This document shows, in pieces, positions 31,495-40,382 of a DNA stretch of 45,394 bases (within the stretch, counting starts at the first letter, position 1; each line of letters starts with the position of its first letter). Source of the DNA: Oscillospiraceae bacterium (GTDB taxonomy: Bacteria > Bacillota > Clostridia > Oscillospirales > Oscillospiraceae); NCBI GenBank assembly GCA_022800215.1, contig JAAWPV010000001.1, forward strand, positions 1 through 45,394, read 5' to 3'. The translations under genes and the position numbers were made by a program. A model generated the notes under the pieces. It was not told where the DNA came from and did no database searches. It saw only the letters and a program-made list of their open reading frames with translations.

Positions 31495-33645
31495 ATGAAA
31501 ACAAAACGGTTCCTTTCTCTGGTATTGTCTTTGGTTTTGACCCTGTCCCTCGCCGCCCCGGCTCTGGCCGCCGAACCCGGGGAGGAGTCCGGCCTTCTGG
31601 ACCGGTACAGCTTTCAGGAGCAGTACCTGGCCGGCCACCCCCAGCTGAAAGCCGACTTTGACGCCGGCGCCTGGTTTGCCGACAACTACTCTTACTGGAC
31701 CAAGGAGGAGTACATGGAGGCCCTGGAGGTGGACGAGGCGGAATTTGAGGAGCGTATGTGGAACGAGTACTGCTGGAGCGCGGAGAATGGCCTCTACATC
31801 GTCATCACCAACGCCTACGAGGCCTATCAGGTGGACTACTATGATGAGACCCACCCTGGGGAGCTGGACAAATTGGACACCCGGGCCTTGCTGGAGAAGG
31901 CAGGCTACTACGATATGACCGCCGAGACCTGGTATATGCAGAATAACGGCCTTACCACCCTGGAGGAGGTTCGCACCAGCCTTTTGAGCGACTACGTCAC
32001 CGCCCGGCTGACGGTGGAGGCCACCCACGCCCGGTTCCTGGAGTATCAGAGCGCCTATCCCGAAAAATGGGCGGAGTTTGACGCCGGCGCCTACTTTGAA
32101 GAGCAGTACGGCTCCTTCATGACCAAAGAGGGCTACATGGACGGCTACTACCTCTTCACGGAGGAGGAGCTGGCGGAGAAGATGTTCTCCGAGTACATCC
32201 TGTGGAACCGGTGGACATGGGACACAGGCTATGACTGGCCCCAGAAGGACCAGCCCATCACCCTTGTAGTCAACGGCGAGACCCTTTATGACGCCGTCAT
32301 CACCGCCGGGGATGGGGTCACCTACGCCGACGCCGCCACCCTCAACGCCGTTCTGGGCACCTCCCTGGAGGGGGAGGCGGTGCTCATCCGCTCCGCTGCC
32401 GAAGCCGCCGGCTGGGATGTGACCTGGAACGAGATGAACAACGAGGTGGTCCTTCTGGACCGGGAAAGCCTTCTGAAAGGCGTTCTGGCCCCCTCCGACT
32501 TCCGGGAGGAGTGGGACAGCGCCACCGATCCCGAGGCCCAGTTTGTCAAGAACATTCTGGGTGAGCCCGACGAAAAGGGCCTTTTTACCCAGGACTTCTC
32601 CCGCTATGACGAGATGATGAACCGGACCCTGGAAGCCAACAAGGGCAAGGAGGGCGAGGTCCAGCGGACCACCAGCACCTTTGACTTTACCCTTACCGCC
32701 TTCAACTCCCTGGACGGGGACGAGACCTACACCGTCACCGTGAAGGCGGACCTTCTGGTGAAGGACCAGGTGGCCGACCTGACTCTCACCGCCGACCTTG
32801 CCCAGCTTTGGGTTTTGCTGCCCCAGAGCGTGAAGGACAAGGTGGCGGCTAACCTTCCCAAGGTCACCTTCCAGGACCTTCCCGCCCTGCTGGGAGGCTG
32901 TAAGCTCCGGCTCATTTACAACATGGAGGAGGGGGTCCTCTACTGGAACTGCCCCATCCTGGCCCTCTTTGACGACAGCATTGAAGAGAACACCTGGGGC
33001 AAGGTGGACTTTTCCTCCCGGGTGACGGTGGTGACGGCAGAGCAGGAGACCTCCGACGGTTGGAACACCGCCGAGAAACTCTACAACGACCTGCTGGCGG
33101 ACAGCGCCGCCAACTGGTGGGGGGCGGAGGATGCCTACTCCGACTTCGCTATCAGCCGGGTGTTCACGAACCTGCTGGTGGGCAACGACCGGATCACCCG
33201 CCGGGGGGATACCCTCACCTGGAGCCTGGACGCCGACGCCCTGACCTCTTGCATGGCTTTGGAGGACGGGTATGTGGATCTTGAGGACCTGACCGCCGCA
33301 GGCCTGTTCAAGGAATTCAACGTGACCTTCTCGGTGGAGAAGGACGGCCGGTATTCCCTCTCCGCCGCCATCCGTCCCGACATGGACGCCATCGCCGCCC
33401 AATATACCGCCGATCCCTGGTATGACACCAGCGAGGCCGCCCTCATGACCTGGGTCATGAACCTGCTGGATTTCCGGATGTCCGCCGATGTGTCCGGCAT
33501 GGCTGACCGTACCTCCGGCAATGCCCAGTTCCATTGGAAAAACCAGTTCAAGCTGGAGCTGAAGACATCCAGCCAGCGCCGGACCAACGCCGGCGATCCC
33601 CTCTCCGCGCCCCCCGCCGGGGCCGAGGTAGTGGAACTTTACTGA
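31495..33645 (+). CDS. Secreted protein with duplicated N-terminal motif and stalk-type domain
   Basis: A 716-residue exported protein. A signal peptide ends near residue 25 (APALA/A). Two internal repeats occur, about 38-95 (LAGHPQLKADFDAGAWF) and 176-237 (AYPEKWAEFDAGAYFEEQYG), sharing F-D-A-G-A-x-F and an acidic, Tyr/Trp-rich helix. A copper-amine-oxidase-like/stalk beta domain covers about 253-322 (LVVNGETLYDAVITAGDG; AAGWDVTWNEMNNEVVLLD). The C-terminal 390 residues are beta-rich and unlike any family I know. AAGGAGG is eight bases before the ATG at 31495. It is the first of three tandem genes of this kind, 14 bases before the next. Stalk domains act as wall-facing or self-assembly modules in clostridia; the function is unknown. 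Confidence 0.8.
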   Translation: MKTKRFLSLVLSLVLTLSLAAPALAAEPGEESGLLDRYSFQEQYLAGHPQLKADFDAGAWFADNYSYWTKEEYMEALEVDEAEFEERMWNEYCWSAENGLYIVITNAYEAYQVDYYDETHPGELDKLDTRALLEKAGYYDMTAETWYMQNNGLTTLEEVRTSLLSDYVTARLTVEATHARFLEYQSAYPEKWAEFDAGAYFEEQYGSFMTKEGYMDGYYLFTEEELAEKMFSEYILWNRWTWDTGYDWPQKDQPITLVVNGETLYDAVITAGDGVTYADAATLNAVLGTSLEGEAVLIRSAAEAAGWDVTWNEMNNEVVLLDRESLLKGVLAPSDFREEWDSATDPEAQFVKNILGEPDEKGLFTQDFSRYDEMMNRTLEANKGKEGEVQRTTSTFDFTLTAFNSLDGDETYTVTVKADLLVKDQVADLTLTADLAQLWVLLPQSVKDKVAANLPKVTFQDLPALLGGCKLRLIYNMEEGVLYWNCPILALFDDSIEENTWGKVDFSSRVTVVTAEQETSDGWNTAEKLYNDLLADSAANWWGAEDAYSDFAISRVFTNLLVGNDRITRRGDTLTWSLDADALTSCMALEDGYVDLEDLTAAGLFKEFNVTFSVEKDGRYSLSAAIRPDMDAIAAQYTADPWYDTSEAALMTWVMNLLDFRMSADVSGMADRTSGNAQFHWKNQFKLELKTSSQRRTNAGDPLSAPPAGAEVVELY

Positions 33646-33659
33646 AAGGACTTTCCCCT

Positions 33660-35363
33660 ATGAAACGACCCCTCTCTCTGCTTTTGACCCTTGCCCTGAC
33701 CCTCTCTCTGCTCCCTGCCGCATGGGGGGCAGAGCCTGTGACCCCCACGCCTCCCTCCTGGGTGGCGACGGAGGACTATCTTGTTTTCCCGGGTGACCCG
33801 GCCTATGAACGGTCCAACTGGGCCCAGATCGAAGCCCTCCGTGCCGACGCCGAAAAGGGGGCCCAGCTTCCCGCCGATGGCCGGGACTGGGCCGACGGCT
33901 CGGTGGGCCAGTGCTACGAGACCGCCCTTCTCCGGCTGAAATACGCGGAGAACGCCCAGACCCCGGAGGAGGAGGGCGAAGCCCTCCGCTCCGCCGGACA
34001 GGCCTTCAACGCCGCCTGGACCGCCCGCCGGGACCAGCTTCTGGGGGAGGACCCCCTGGCCGCCCGGCTGGAGATCGAGAAGTACCGGGCCTTTCTGGCC
34101 TACCGTTACGACTACGCCGAGATGGACTGGGGCCGGGCCCTGGTGGCCGATTTGGATACCCTGGGCATGACGCTGGCCGATTTCTTCGATACCCCCTTCA
34201 TGGACCGGGTCAGCGCAGAGGACCGGGCCAAGGTGGAAACTTCGGTGGAAGCTTACTGGGAAGCCTACCGGGCGGAAAAGGAGCGCATCACCGTGTCGGT
34301 GGACGGGACCCTTCTCATTCTGGACACCGAGGTCCAGGTCCAGAATGAGCGCACTTTGATTCCCATTCGTGCCGTGGCCGAGGCCCTGGGGGCCGACGTG
34401 GAATGGGTCCAGGAGACCAATGAGATCGTCATCACCCGAGCCGGCTCCACCGTCACCATGACTTTGGATGACCCCACTGCCGATGTGGACGGCGAGACGG
34501 TGGAGATGGACGTGGCCCCCTTTGCCGAAAACGAGCGCACCTACATCCCCGTCCGGTACGTGGCGGAATTTTTCGGCCAGCAGGTGGAGTGGAACGAGAC
34601 GGCCTACCGGGTAGAAATCACCGAGGACAAGGGCATTTTGGACGGCTCCGATCTGGAGGACTGGCTTGTTTCCATGGGAGCCCTTCTCACTCTGGTGTAT
34701 GAGGGCGACCCCGCCGCCTTCGGCGGCCGTGGCCGGGCCCCCTATGTGGTGGTGACCCGGAACGAGCTGGGGGAGTTTGAAAACCATACCGCGGCCCCCC
34801 GGGACGACTTTCGCCGCCTTTTGGCGGAGGAATGGGACATCGGGGACCGGACGGCTCTGCTGGAAGCGGTAGAGGAGCTTTTGACCGAAAGCGGCAACGA
34901 GGCATTCCAGGATGCCGCCGACGAGGTGAAGCACCTCTCCGACGCCGAGATCGCCCGCCGGGCGGATAAGCTCAGCGCCGTGGACAAGTATATGTGGCCC
35001 CGGACCAAGGCCCTCTGGACCCGTTGGGGCAAGCAGGGCATCCGGGCCTGGGAGCTCTGCGAGGCCGCCGCTTTGGCCCAGTGGGGCTACACGGCGGGCT
35101 ATCTCACCTACAATGAGGTGATAGAGCTGTTGGAGCCCGCCGCCCGGGCCGTCAGCCAGACCTTCACCTCCTGGGACGAGGTCTATGAAAACTTCCTGGA
35201 CGGCTACTACTGGTGCGCCCGGGTGGACCTGGGGGACAAGACGGTGTGGGACACCGAATTGGGCATGGCCTATCTTTATCTGCGCAATGCCCCCGACACC
35301 GCCCACCTCTTTGACAGCGGGATGTTTGAGACAGGTGTGATGAAAGCAGAAAACAACAAGTAA
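33660..35363 (+). CDS. Secreted stalk-domain protein with C-terminal DUF1266
   Basis: A 567-residue exported protein. A signal peptide of about 24 residues is followed by EPVTPTPPSWVATEDYLVF, shared with the next gene. The stalk/copper-amine-oxidase N-like domain (about 210-322) has ERTLIPIRAVAEALGADVEW and ERTYIPVRYVAEFFGQQVEW as its two repeats. The C-terminal part (about 335-555) matches DUF1266 in IRAWELCEAAALAQWGYTAG, LTYNEVIELL and TSWDEVYENFLDGYYW. DUF1266 is usually an intracellular or phage/plasmid-linked domain; on an exported stalk it is unusual. Its function is unknown. AAAGGA is nine bases before the ATG, and the gene is 14 bases behind the previous one, so co-expression is likely. 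Confidence 0.82.
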   Translation: MKRPLSLLLTLALTLSLLPAAWGAEPVTPTPPSWVATEDYLVFPGDPAYERSNWAQIEALRADAEKGAQLPADGRDWADGSVGQCYETALLRLKYAENAQTPEEEGEALRSAGQAFNAAWTARRDQLLGEDPLAARLEIEKYRAFLAYRYDYAEMDWGRALVADLDTLGMTLADFFDTPFMDRVSAEDRAKVETSVEAYWEAYRAEKERITVSVDGTLLILDTEVQVQNERTLIPIRAVAEALGADVEWVQETNEIVITRAGSTVTMTLDDPTADVDGETVEMDVAPFAENERTYIPVRYVAEFFGQQVEWNETAYRVEITEDKGILDGSDLEDWLVSMGALLTLVYEGDPAAFGGRGRAPYVVVTRNELGEFENHTAAPRDDFRRLLAEEWDIGDRTALLEAVEELLTESGNEAFQDAADEVKHLSDAEIARRADKLSAVDKYMWPRTKALWTRWGKQGIRAWELCEAAALAQWGYTAGYLTYNEVIELLEPAARAVSQTFTSWDEVYENFLDGYYWCARVDLGDKTVWDTELGMAYLYLRNAPDTAHLFDSGMFETGVMKAENNK

Positions 35364-35399
35364 TCTAAAAGGGAAATATAACATTTAGGAGTGGATTTC

Positions 35400-37100
35400 A
35401 TGAAACGGAAGGCCCTTTCTCTGTTATTGGCGTTGACTCTTGTGGTATCATTGGTGCCCGCCGTCTTCGCGGCGGAGCCCGTCACCCCCACCCCGCCCGA
35501 GTGGATAAACGAGGAAGAATATGTGATTTTTGAAGATGGGAAGGTCTATGAGCCCGAATATTGGGAGTGTGTACTACACCTTCGAGAGCATGCTTTGTCT
35601 GGCGGGCAGCAGTCAAAAGACAATCCCTATTGGAATGAATATTTGAAACTGAGTAGACTGGTTCAGAAGCCTTATATGGACGCCGCTGCAATATATGAAA
35701 AAGCATTGATTGACATGATGTATCATAAAAATAATGACTATGCCCGATGGAATTTAGGCAATGGAATTTTATATGATATATTATTGAAACAAGGCGGAAC
35801 ATTGGATACAGCCAGCGGGCAAATGCTGCAATTATGGAGTGCCCGATGGACATTTCAGATGGATTACTATGGCCGGACAGAGGAAGAAGCAACCATACGG
35901 GAACTGCCTGACTTAATTCCTGATTTTGTGAAAGAAATCAACGAGACCATGACCCGGAACGGCATGACATCCATAGAGCAATTTTTGGATTGCGGCACTA
36001 TGGAAGTAGCTGAAGGAATGGAAACTTATCAGTGGATGGCAGAAGCTGGCGTTGCAATACCAGCAGGAAAAGAGATCGCAATTGTGCTGGATGGCCGCAG
36101 CTTGAAAATGGATGTATCCCCTGAAGTAAAGAATGAGCGTACCATGGTCCCCATCCGGGCGGTGGCCGAAGCTCTGGGGGCTGATGTGGAGTGGGTGCAG
36201 GACACCCAGCAAATCGTCATGACCCGGGCCGGGGTCACCGTCACCATGACCCTGGACAGCACCACCGCCACCATTGACGATGAAACTGTGGAAATGGACG
36301 TGGCCCCCTACGCCACCGAGGGCCGAACCCTTATTCCCGCCCGCTATGTGGCCGAATTTTTCGGTCAGAAGGTGGATTGGGACGGAGACAAGCGGCAAGT
36401 CCTCATCACCGAGGATAAATCGGTGGTGGGAGATTCCAACCTGGAGGCCTGGGCATTACCCATGGGGGCAATGTTGGCGAAGCTCAATGCGGGAGACCCG
36501 GCTGTTTTTGGCCTGTATGCCCGCAGCGCTTCGGCGGCGAAACAGTGCCATGGAGTGTTGGACGGCGGCTCCTGGAATATCCCTGACCGGGAGGATTTGG
36601 TTTATACCGTCCTCTCCATGACCCTCTATGGTCATGACGCCAATTTCCGTGAGATGGTGGCGGATGTCAAGCTACGCTCCCAGGCCGAGCGGGACGCCAT
36701 CTCCGCTACCTCCGATGCTTGGCCCTCCTACATGTGGGAATACACCGAGTATGTGGATGAAAAGTGGGGCGACCGGGGCATTATGGCCTGGGACCTGTTC
36801 CGCATGTCCAATTTGGTCCAGTGGGGCTATACGGCAGGCTATGTGACCTATGAGGAGGCTTTGGCCCTGCTGGAGCCTGCCGCCATCCTTCTCTGCGCGA
36901 ATTTCTCTTCCTGGGATGAGGCCTACGAAAACTACCTGGACGGTTACAACTGGTGGGCTCGGAATGACGTTTTGGGTCAGGACATTTGGGAGACTGCGCG
37001 GGGCAAACAATACCAGGCCATGAAAGAGACCTTTGCCACCGCCTCCATTTTCGATGATACCCTCTTCCAAACCGGTGTCATTGGCCTGCCGGAGGAATAA
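35400..37100 (+). CDS. Second secreted stalk-DUF1266 protein, paralogue of the preceding gene
   Basis: A 566-residue exported protein with the same order as its neighbour: signal peptide (cleavage after AVFA), AEPVTPTPPEWINEEEYVIF, stalk domain at about 227-340 (ERTMVPIRAVAEALGADVEW; ARYVAEFFGQKVDW), and DUF1266 (GIMAWDLFRMSNLVQWGYTA; FSSWDEAYENYLDGYNWW). The stretch 35520-36110 (residues about 40-235) is much richer in A and T than the rest, while the signal peptide and stalk parts keep the local high GC and near identity with the neighbour. This looks like a mosaic made by recombination or gene conversion. The start at 35400 has AGGAG eight bases before it; an upstream GTG at 35391 would overlap that box. 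Confidence 0.82.
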   Translation: MKRKALSLLLALTLVVSLVPAVFAAEPVTPTPPEWINEEEYVIFEDGKVYEPEYWECVLHLREHALSGGQQSKDNPYWNEYLKLSRLVQKPYMDAAAIYEKALIDMMYHKNNDYARWNLGNGILYDILLKQGGTLDTASGQMLQLWSARWTFQMDYYGRTEEEATIRELPDLIPDFVKEINETMTRNGMTSIEQFLDCGTMEVAEGMETYQWMAEAGVAIPAGKEIAIVLDGRSLKMDVSPEVKNERTMVPIRAVAEALGADVEWVQDTQQIVMTRAGVTVTMTLDSTTATIDDETVEMDVAPYATEGRTLIPARYVAEFFGQKVDWDGDKRQVLITEDKSVVGDSNLEAWALPMGAMLAKLNAGDPAVFGLYARSASAAKQCHGVLDGGSWNIPDREDLVYTVLSMTLYGHDANFREMVADVKLRSQAERDAISATSDAWPSYMWEYTEYVDEKWGDRGIMAWDLFRMSNLVQWGYTAGYVTYEEALALLEPAAILLCANFSSWDEAYENYLDGYNWWARNDVLGQDIWETARGKQYQAMKETFATASIFDDTLFQTGVIGLPEE

Positions 37101-37160
37101 AACGATAACAAAACGGAATAAAAGATAAAGATATAACCCAAAGGATAAGGACTGATACCG

Positions 37161-39410
37161 ATGGCTAAAAAGAAAAATCCCGATGAGGTGAAGCACCGCC
37201 CCGCAGACCCCAACGTCATGGGCCTGCGGAAGGAGGTGGTGGAGCAGCCCATCACCCAGACCCTGGAGATCAACTTCATGCCCTACGCCATGAGCGTCAT
37301 TATGTCCCGGGCCATCCCCGAGATCGACGGCTTCAAGCCCTCCCACCGGAAGCTTCTCTACACCATGTACCAGATGAAGCTGCTGAATGGCAACCGGACC
37401 AAGTCGGCCAACATCGTGGGCCAGACCATGCGCCTGAACCCCCACGGCGACGCCGCTATCTACGACACCATGGTCCGCCTTTCCCGGGGCTATGGCGCCC
37501 TTCTCCACCCCTTCGTGGACTCCAAGGGCAACTTCGGCAAGGTCTACTCCCGGGACATGGCCTGGGCCGCCTCCCGGTATACCGAGGCCAAGCTGGACGG
37601 GATCTGCCAGGAGCTGTTCCGGGACATCGACCAGGACACGGTGGACTTTGTGGACAACTACGACGGCAGCATGAAGGAGCCCACCCTTCTGCCCACCACC
37701 TTCCCCAACGTGCTGGTGAGCGCCAACCAGGGCATCGCCGTGGGCATGGCCTCCAACCTCTGCGGCTTCAACCTTCAGGAGGTCTGCGAGGCCACCATCG
37801 CCTTCATGAAGGACCCGGAATGTGATCTTCTCTCCATCCTGAAAGCGCCCGACTTCCCCACGGGGGGCCAGCTCCTCTACGACGGGGCGCAGATGGCGGA
37901 AATTTACCGCACAGGCCGGGGCTCCTTCCAGGTCCGGGCTAAATGGCGCTATATCAAGGAAGAGAACATCATCGAGGTCTACGAGATCCCCTACACCGCC
38001 ACCGCCGAGGCCATCATGGACAAGGTCACCGAGATGGTAAAGGCGGGCAAACTGAAAGAAATTGCCGACATGCGGGACGAGACCGACCTTTCCGGTCTGA
38101 AGCTCACCATCGACCTCAAGCGGGGTACCGACCCGGAAAAGCTGATGGCAAAGCTCTTCAAGTCCACCCCCATGCAGGATTCCTTCCCCTGCAACTTCAA
38201 CATCCTCATTGCCGGGATGCCCAAGGTGCTGGGGGTCCGGCAGATTTTGGAGGAGTGGGTGGCCTGGCGCATCGAGGGGGTCCGCCGCCGGACTTGGTTC
38301 GTCCAGAAGAAGCAGAAGGACAAGCTGCATTTGCTCAAGGGCCTGAAAAAGATCCTGCTGGACATTGACAAGGCCATTCAAATTATCCGGGACACGGAGC
38401 TGGACGCCGAGGTCATTCCCAACCTGATGATCGGCTTCGGCATCGACCAGATCCAGGCCGAGTATGTGGCGGACATCCGTCTCCGGAACATCAACAAAGA
38501 GTACATCCTCAAGCGGGTGGCCGAGACCGAGGACCTGGAGAAGGAGATCGCCGACCTCCAGGATATCCTGGACCACCCCAATCGGGTCAAGACCATCATC
38601 GCCGGGGAACTGAAGGACGTGATGAAGAAATATCCTTCCCCCCGCCGCACCGAGATCATCTACGAATTCCAGACAGCGGTGGAGGAGGAGACCGAGGACG
38701 ATACCCCCGACTATCCGGTGCATGTATTCCTCTCCAAAGAGGGATACTTAAAGAAGATCACACCCCAGTCCCTCCGCATGGCTTCCGACCAGAAGTACAA
38801 GGAGGGGGACGGCCCCAGTCAGTACTGGGAGTCCACCAACCGGGCGGAGCTGCTGGTCTTCACCAATCAGCAGCAGTGCTATAAGACAAGACTTGCCGAC
38901 TTCGACGACGCCAAGGCCAGCGTCCTGGGTGACTACCTGCCCACCAAGCTGGCCATGGACCCCGGGGAGACGGCGGTGTGGGCCTTGGTTACCACCGACT
39001 ACTCGGGCCATCTGCTCTTCTTCTTTGCAAACGGCAAGGCAGCCCGGGTGGAGCTTGCCGCCTACCAGACCCAGACCCGGCGGAAGAAGCTGGCAAACGC
39101 CTACTCTGACAAGTCCCCTCTTGTGGCCGCATATCATTTGAAGGAGGACATGGAGCTGGCTCTTACCTCCACCGAAGGCCGGTGCCTTGTGTTCCACACC
39201 GCCGTGCTGGCCCCCAAGACCACCCGGAACACCCAGGGAGTGGGTGTCATGACCATCAAGAAGGAGAAGCACCATCTGGAGTCTGTCCGGCCCCTCGGGG
39301 AGACTGCCATTCAGGATGCAGCCCGTTACCGGGCCAGAAGCCTCCCCGTGGCCGGGTCCATCCTGAAGCCGGAGGACCGGGGGGAGAAGCAGCTTTCCCT
39401 TTTGGAGTAA
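37161..39410 (+). CDS. Type IIA DNA topoisomerase subunit A (ParC-like)
   Basis: A 749-residue breakage-reunion subunit. The winged-helix core has KPSHRKLLYTMYQMKLL and NIVGQTMRLNPHGDAAIYDT; the DNA-linking tyrosine is Tyr140 in AASRYTEAKLDG. The coiled-coil tower follows (about 350-470), and the C-terminal beta-pinwheel (about 490-749) lacks the GyrA box QRRGGKG, which points to decatenating/relaxing topoisomerase IV-like activity rather than gyrase supercoiling. It pairs with the B subunit at 29434; the two are normally adjacent but here are split by 5.7 kb. AAGGA is nine bases before the ATG. It is the last gene of the same-strand series that began with the B subunit, though independent promoters cannot be excluded. 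Confidence 0.93.
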   Translation: MAKKKNPDEVKHRPADPNVMGLRKEVVEQPITQTLEINFMPYAMSVIMSRAIPEIDGFKPSHRKLLYTMYQMKLLNGNRTKSANIVGQTMRLNPHGDAAIYDTMVRLSRGYGALLHPFVDSKGNFGKVYSRDMAWAASRYTEAKLDGICQELFRDIDQDTVDFVDNYDGSMKEPTLLPTTFPNVLVSANQGIAVGMASNLCGFNLQEVCEATIAFMKDPECDLLSILKAPDFPTGGQLLYDGAQMAEIYRTGRGSFQVRAKWRYIKEENIIEVYEIPYTATAEAIMDKVTEMVKAGKLKEIADMRDETDLSGLKLTIDLKRGTDPEKLMAKLFKSTPMQDSFPCNFNILIAGMPKVLGVRQILEEWVAWRIEGVRRRTWFVQKKQKDKLHLLKGLKKILLDIDKAIQIIRDTELDAEVIPNLMIGFGIDQIQAEYVADIRLRNINKEYILKRVAETEDLEKEIADLQDILDHPNRVKTIIAGELKDVMKKYPSPRRTEIIYEFQTAVEEETEDDTPDYPVHVFLSKEGYLKKITPQSLRMASDQKYKEGDGPSQYWESTNRAELLVFTNQQQCYKTRLADFDDAKASVLGDYLPTKLAMDPGETAVWALVTTDYSGHLLFFFANGKAARVELAAYQTQTRRKKLANAYSDKSPLVAAYHLKEDMELALTSTEGRCLVFHTAVLAPKTTRNTQGVGVMTIKKEKHHLESVRPLGETAIQDAARYRARSLPVAGSILKPEDRGEKQLSLLE

Positions 39411-39443
39411 AGAGCTTTTGAAAGCTTTGGGAAGGAGAACAGT

Positions 39444-40313
39444 ATGAAGCGTACGCCCCGGCAGCTTGCGAAAAACTATCTGATGATTGCTCTGGGAGCC
39501 GGTATTTACGCCCTGGCCTTTGACGGCTGTTTTGTGCCCAACGGCATTGCCTTTGGCGGGGTCACCGGCCTTGCCCAGATCGTCCACTTTTTCCTACCGG
39601 GCCTTCCTGTGGGTACGCTGGTGTTTCTACTCAACATCCCCCTTTTCCTGCTGGGATGGAAGCTCTTTGGAAAACATATGCTCCTCTCCTCTCTCTTTGC
39701 CATGACAATGTCCTCCCTGCTGATCGACGGTTTGGCGTCCCTCTACACCTTCCCGCCCATGGAGGATAAACTGCTGGCCTGCCTGGTGGGGGGCGTGCTG
39801 CTGGGGGTGAGTTTGGGCATCATCTTCCTCCAGGGGACCACCACCGGGGGCACCGAGATCGTGGCCCGGCTTTTAAAGCTGAAATTTGCCTGGCTTCCCA
39901 TGGGCAAGCTGCTCCTTGCCGCCGACCTCGTGGTTGTGAGCGTGGTGGCGGTGGTGTTTCGCAGCGTGGGCACCGCCCTCTACGGCGTGGTGGCCCTCTA
40001 CCTCTCCACCTTTGTCATGGACCAGGTCCTCTACGGCATGAAAAACGCCAAGGTGGCCTATATCATCTCCGACCGCCCCGAGGATATCGTCAAAGTCATT
40101 TTGAACGATTTGGACCGGAGCGTCACCTACCTTCAGGGGGAGGGCGGCTACACCGGCCAGAGCAAAAAGGTCATCCTCTGCGCCTTCAAGCAGCGGGAGA
40201 TCGTGGCCATTAAGGAGACGGTGCGGCAGGTGGACCCCAACGCCTTTATGATCGTCACTTCCGCCCATGAGGTTCTGGGAGAGGGGTTTGGGAGCTATCA
40301 TGGAGAACTGTGA
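39444..40313 (+). CDS. YitT-family membrane protein (DUF161/DUF2179)
   Basis: A 289-residue protein with about five membrane helices (LMIALGAGIYALAFDGCFVP, VGTLVFLLNIPLFLLGWKL, LLACLVGGVLLGVSLGIIF and others), the conserved loop GTTTGGTEIVARLL and the soluble C-terminal DUF2179 (AYIISDRPEDIVKVILNDL; REIVAIKETVRQVDPNAFM). It matches YitT/YpjC/YqfU of Bacillus. The substrate is unknown; relatives have been suggested to act as transporters. It starts 33 bases after the topoisomerase A gene with GGAAGGAGA before the ATG. Confidence 0.92.
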   Translation: MKRTPRQLAKNYLMIALGAGIYALAFDGCFVPNGIAFGGVTGLAQIVHFFLPGLPVGTLVFLLNIPLFLLGWKLFGKHMLLSSLFAMTMSSLLIDGLASLYTFPPMEDKLLACLVGGVLLGVSLGIIFLQGTTTGGTEIVARLLKLKFAWLPMGKLLLAADLVVVSVVAVVFRSVGTALYGVVALYLSTFVMDQVLYGMKNAKVAYIISDRPEDIVKVILNDLDRSVTYLQGEGGYTGQSKKVILCAFKQREIVAIKETVRQVDPNAFMIVTSAHEVLGEGFGSYHGEL

Positions 40314-40340
40314 GAAAAGACAGGACGTTCGCGCCGGTAA

Positions 40341-40364
40341 GTTGACATAATGAAGTAGACATAA
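40341..40364 (+). repeat. Two diverged copies of the GTTTACATAA-like motif
   Basis: GTTGACATAA (40341-40350) and GTAGACATAA (40355-40364), 14 bases apart and in tandem just upstream of the AAGGAGGAG of the LUD gene; one and two mismatches to the exact motif. Confidence 0.55.
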
Positions 40365-40382
40365 TTAGAAGGAGGAGCCCAA

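Noticed and set aside
31471-33534. Long minus-strand frame opposite the first stalk gene, and similar ones opposite the second stalk gene (33639-35384) and topoisomerase A (36672-38723)
   Set aside because: Low-complexity Gly/His/Val-rich products with no motifs; shadows of GC-rich genes.
40341-40364. TTGACA within GTTGACATAA as a promoter -35 for the LUD gene
   Set aside because: No -10 at 16-18 bases; the sequence fits the dispersed motif family better.
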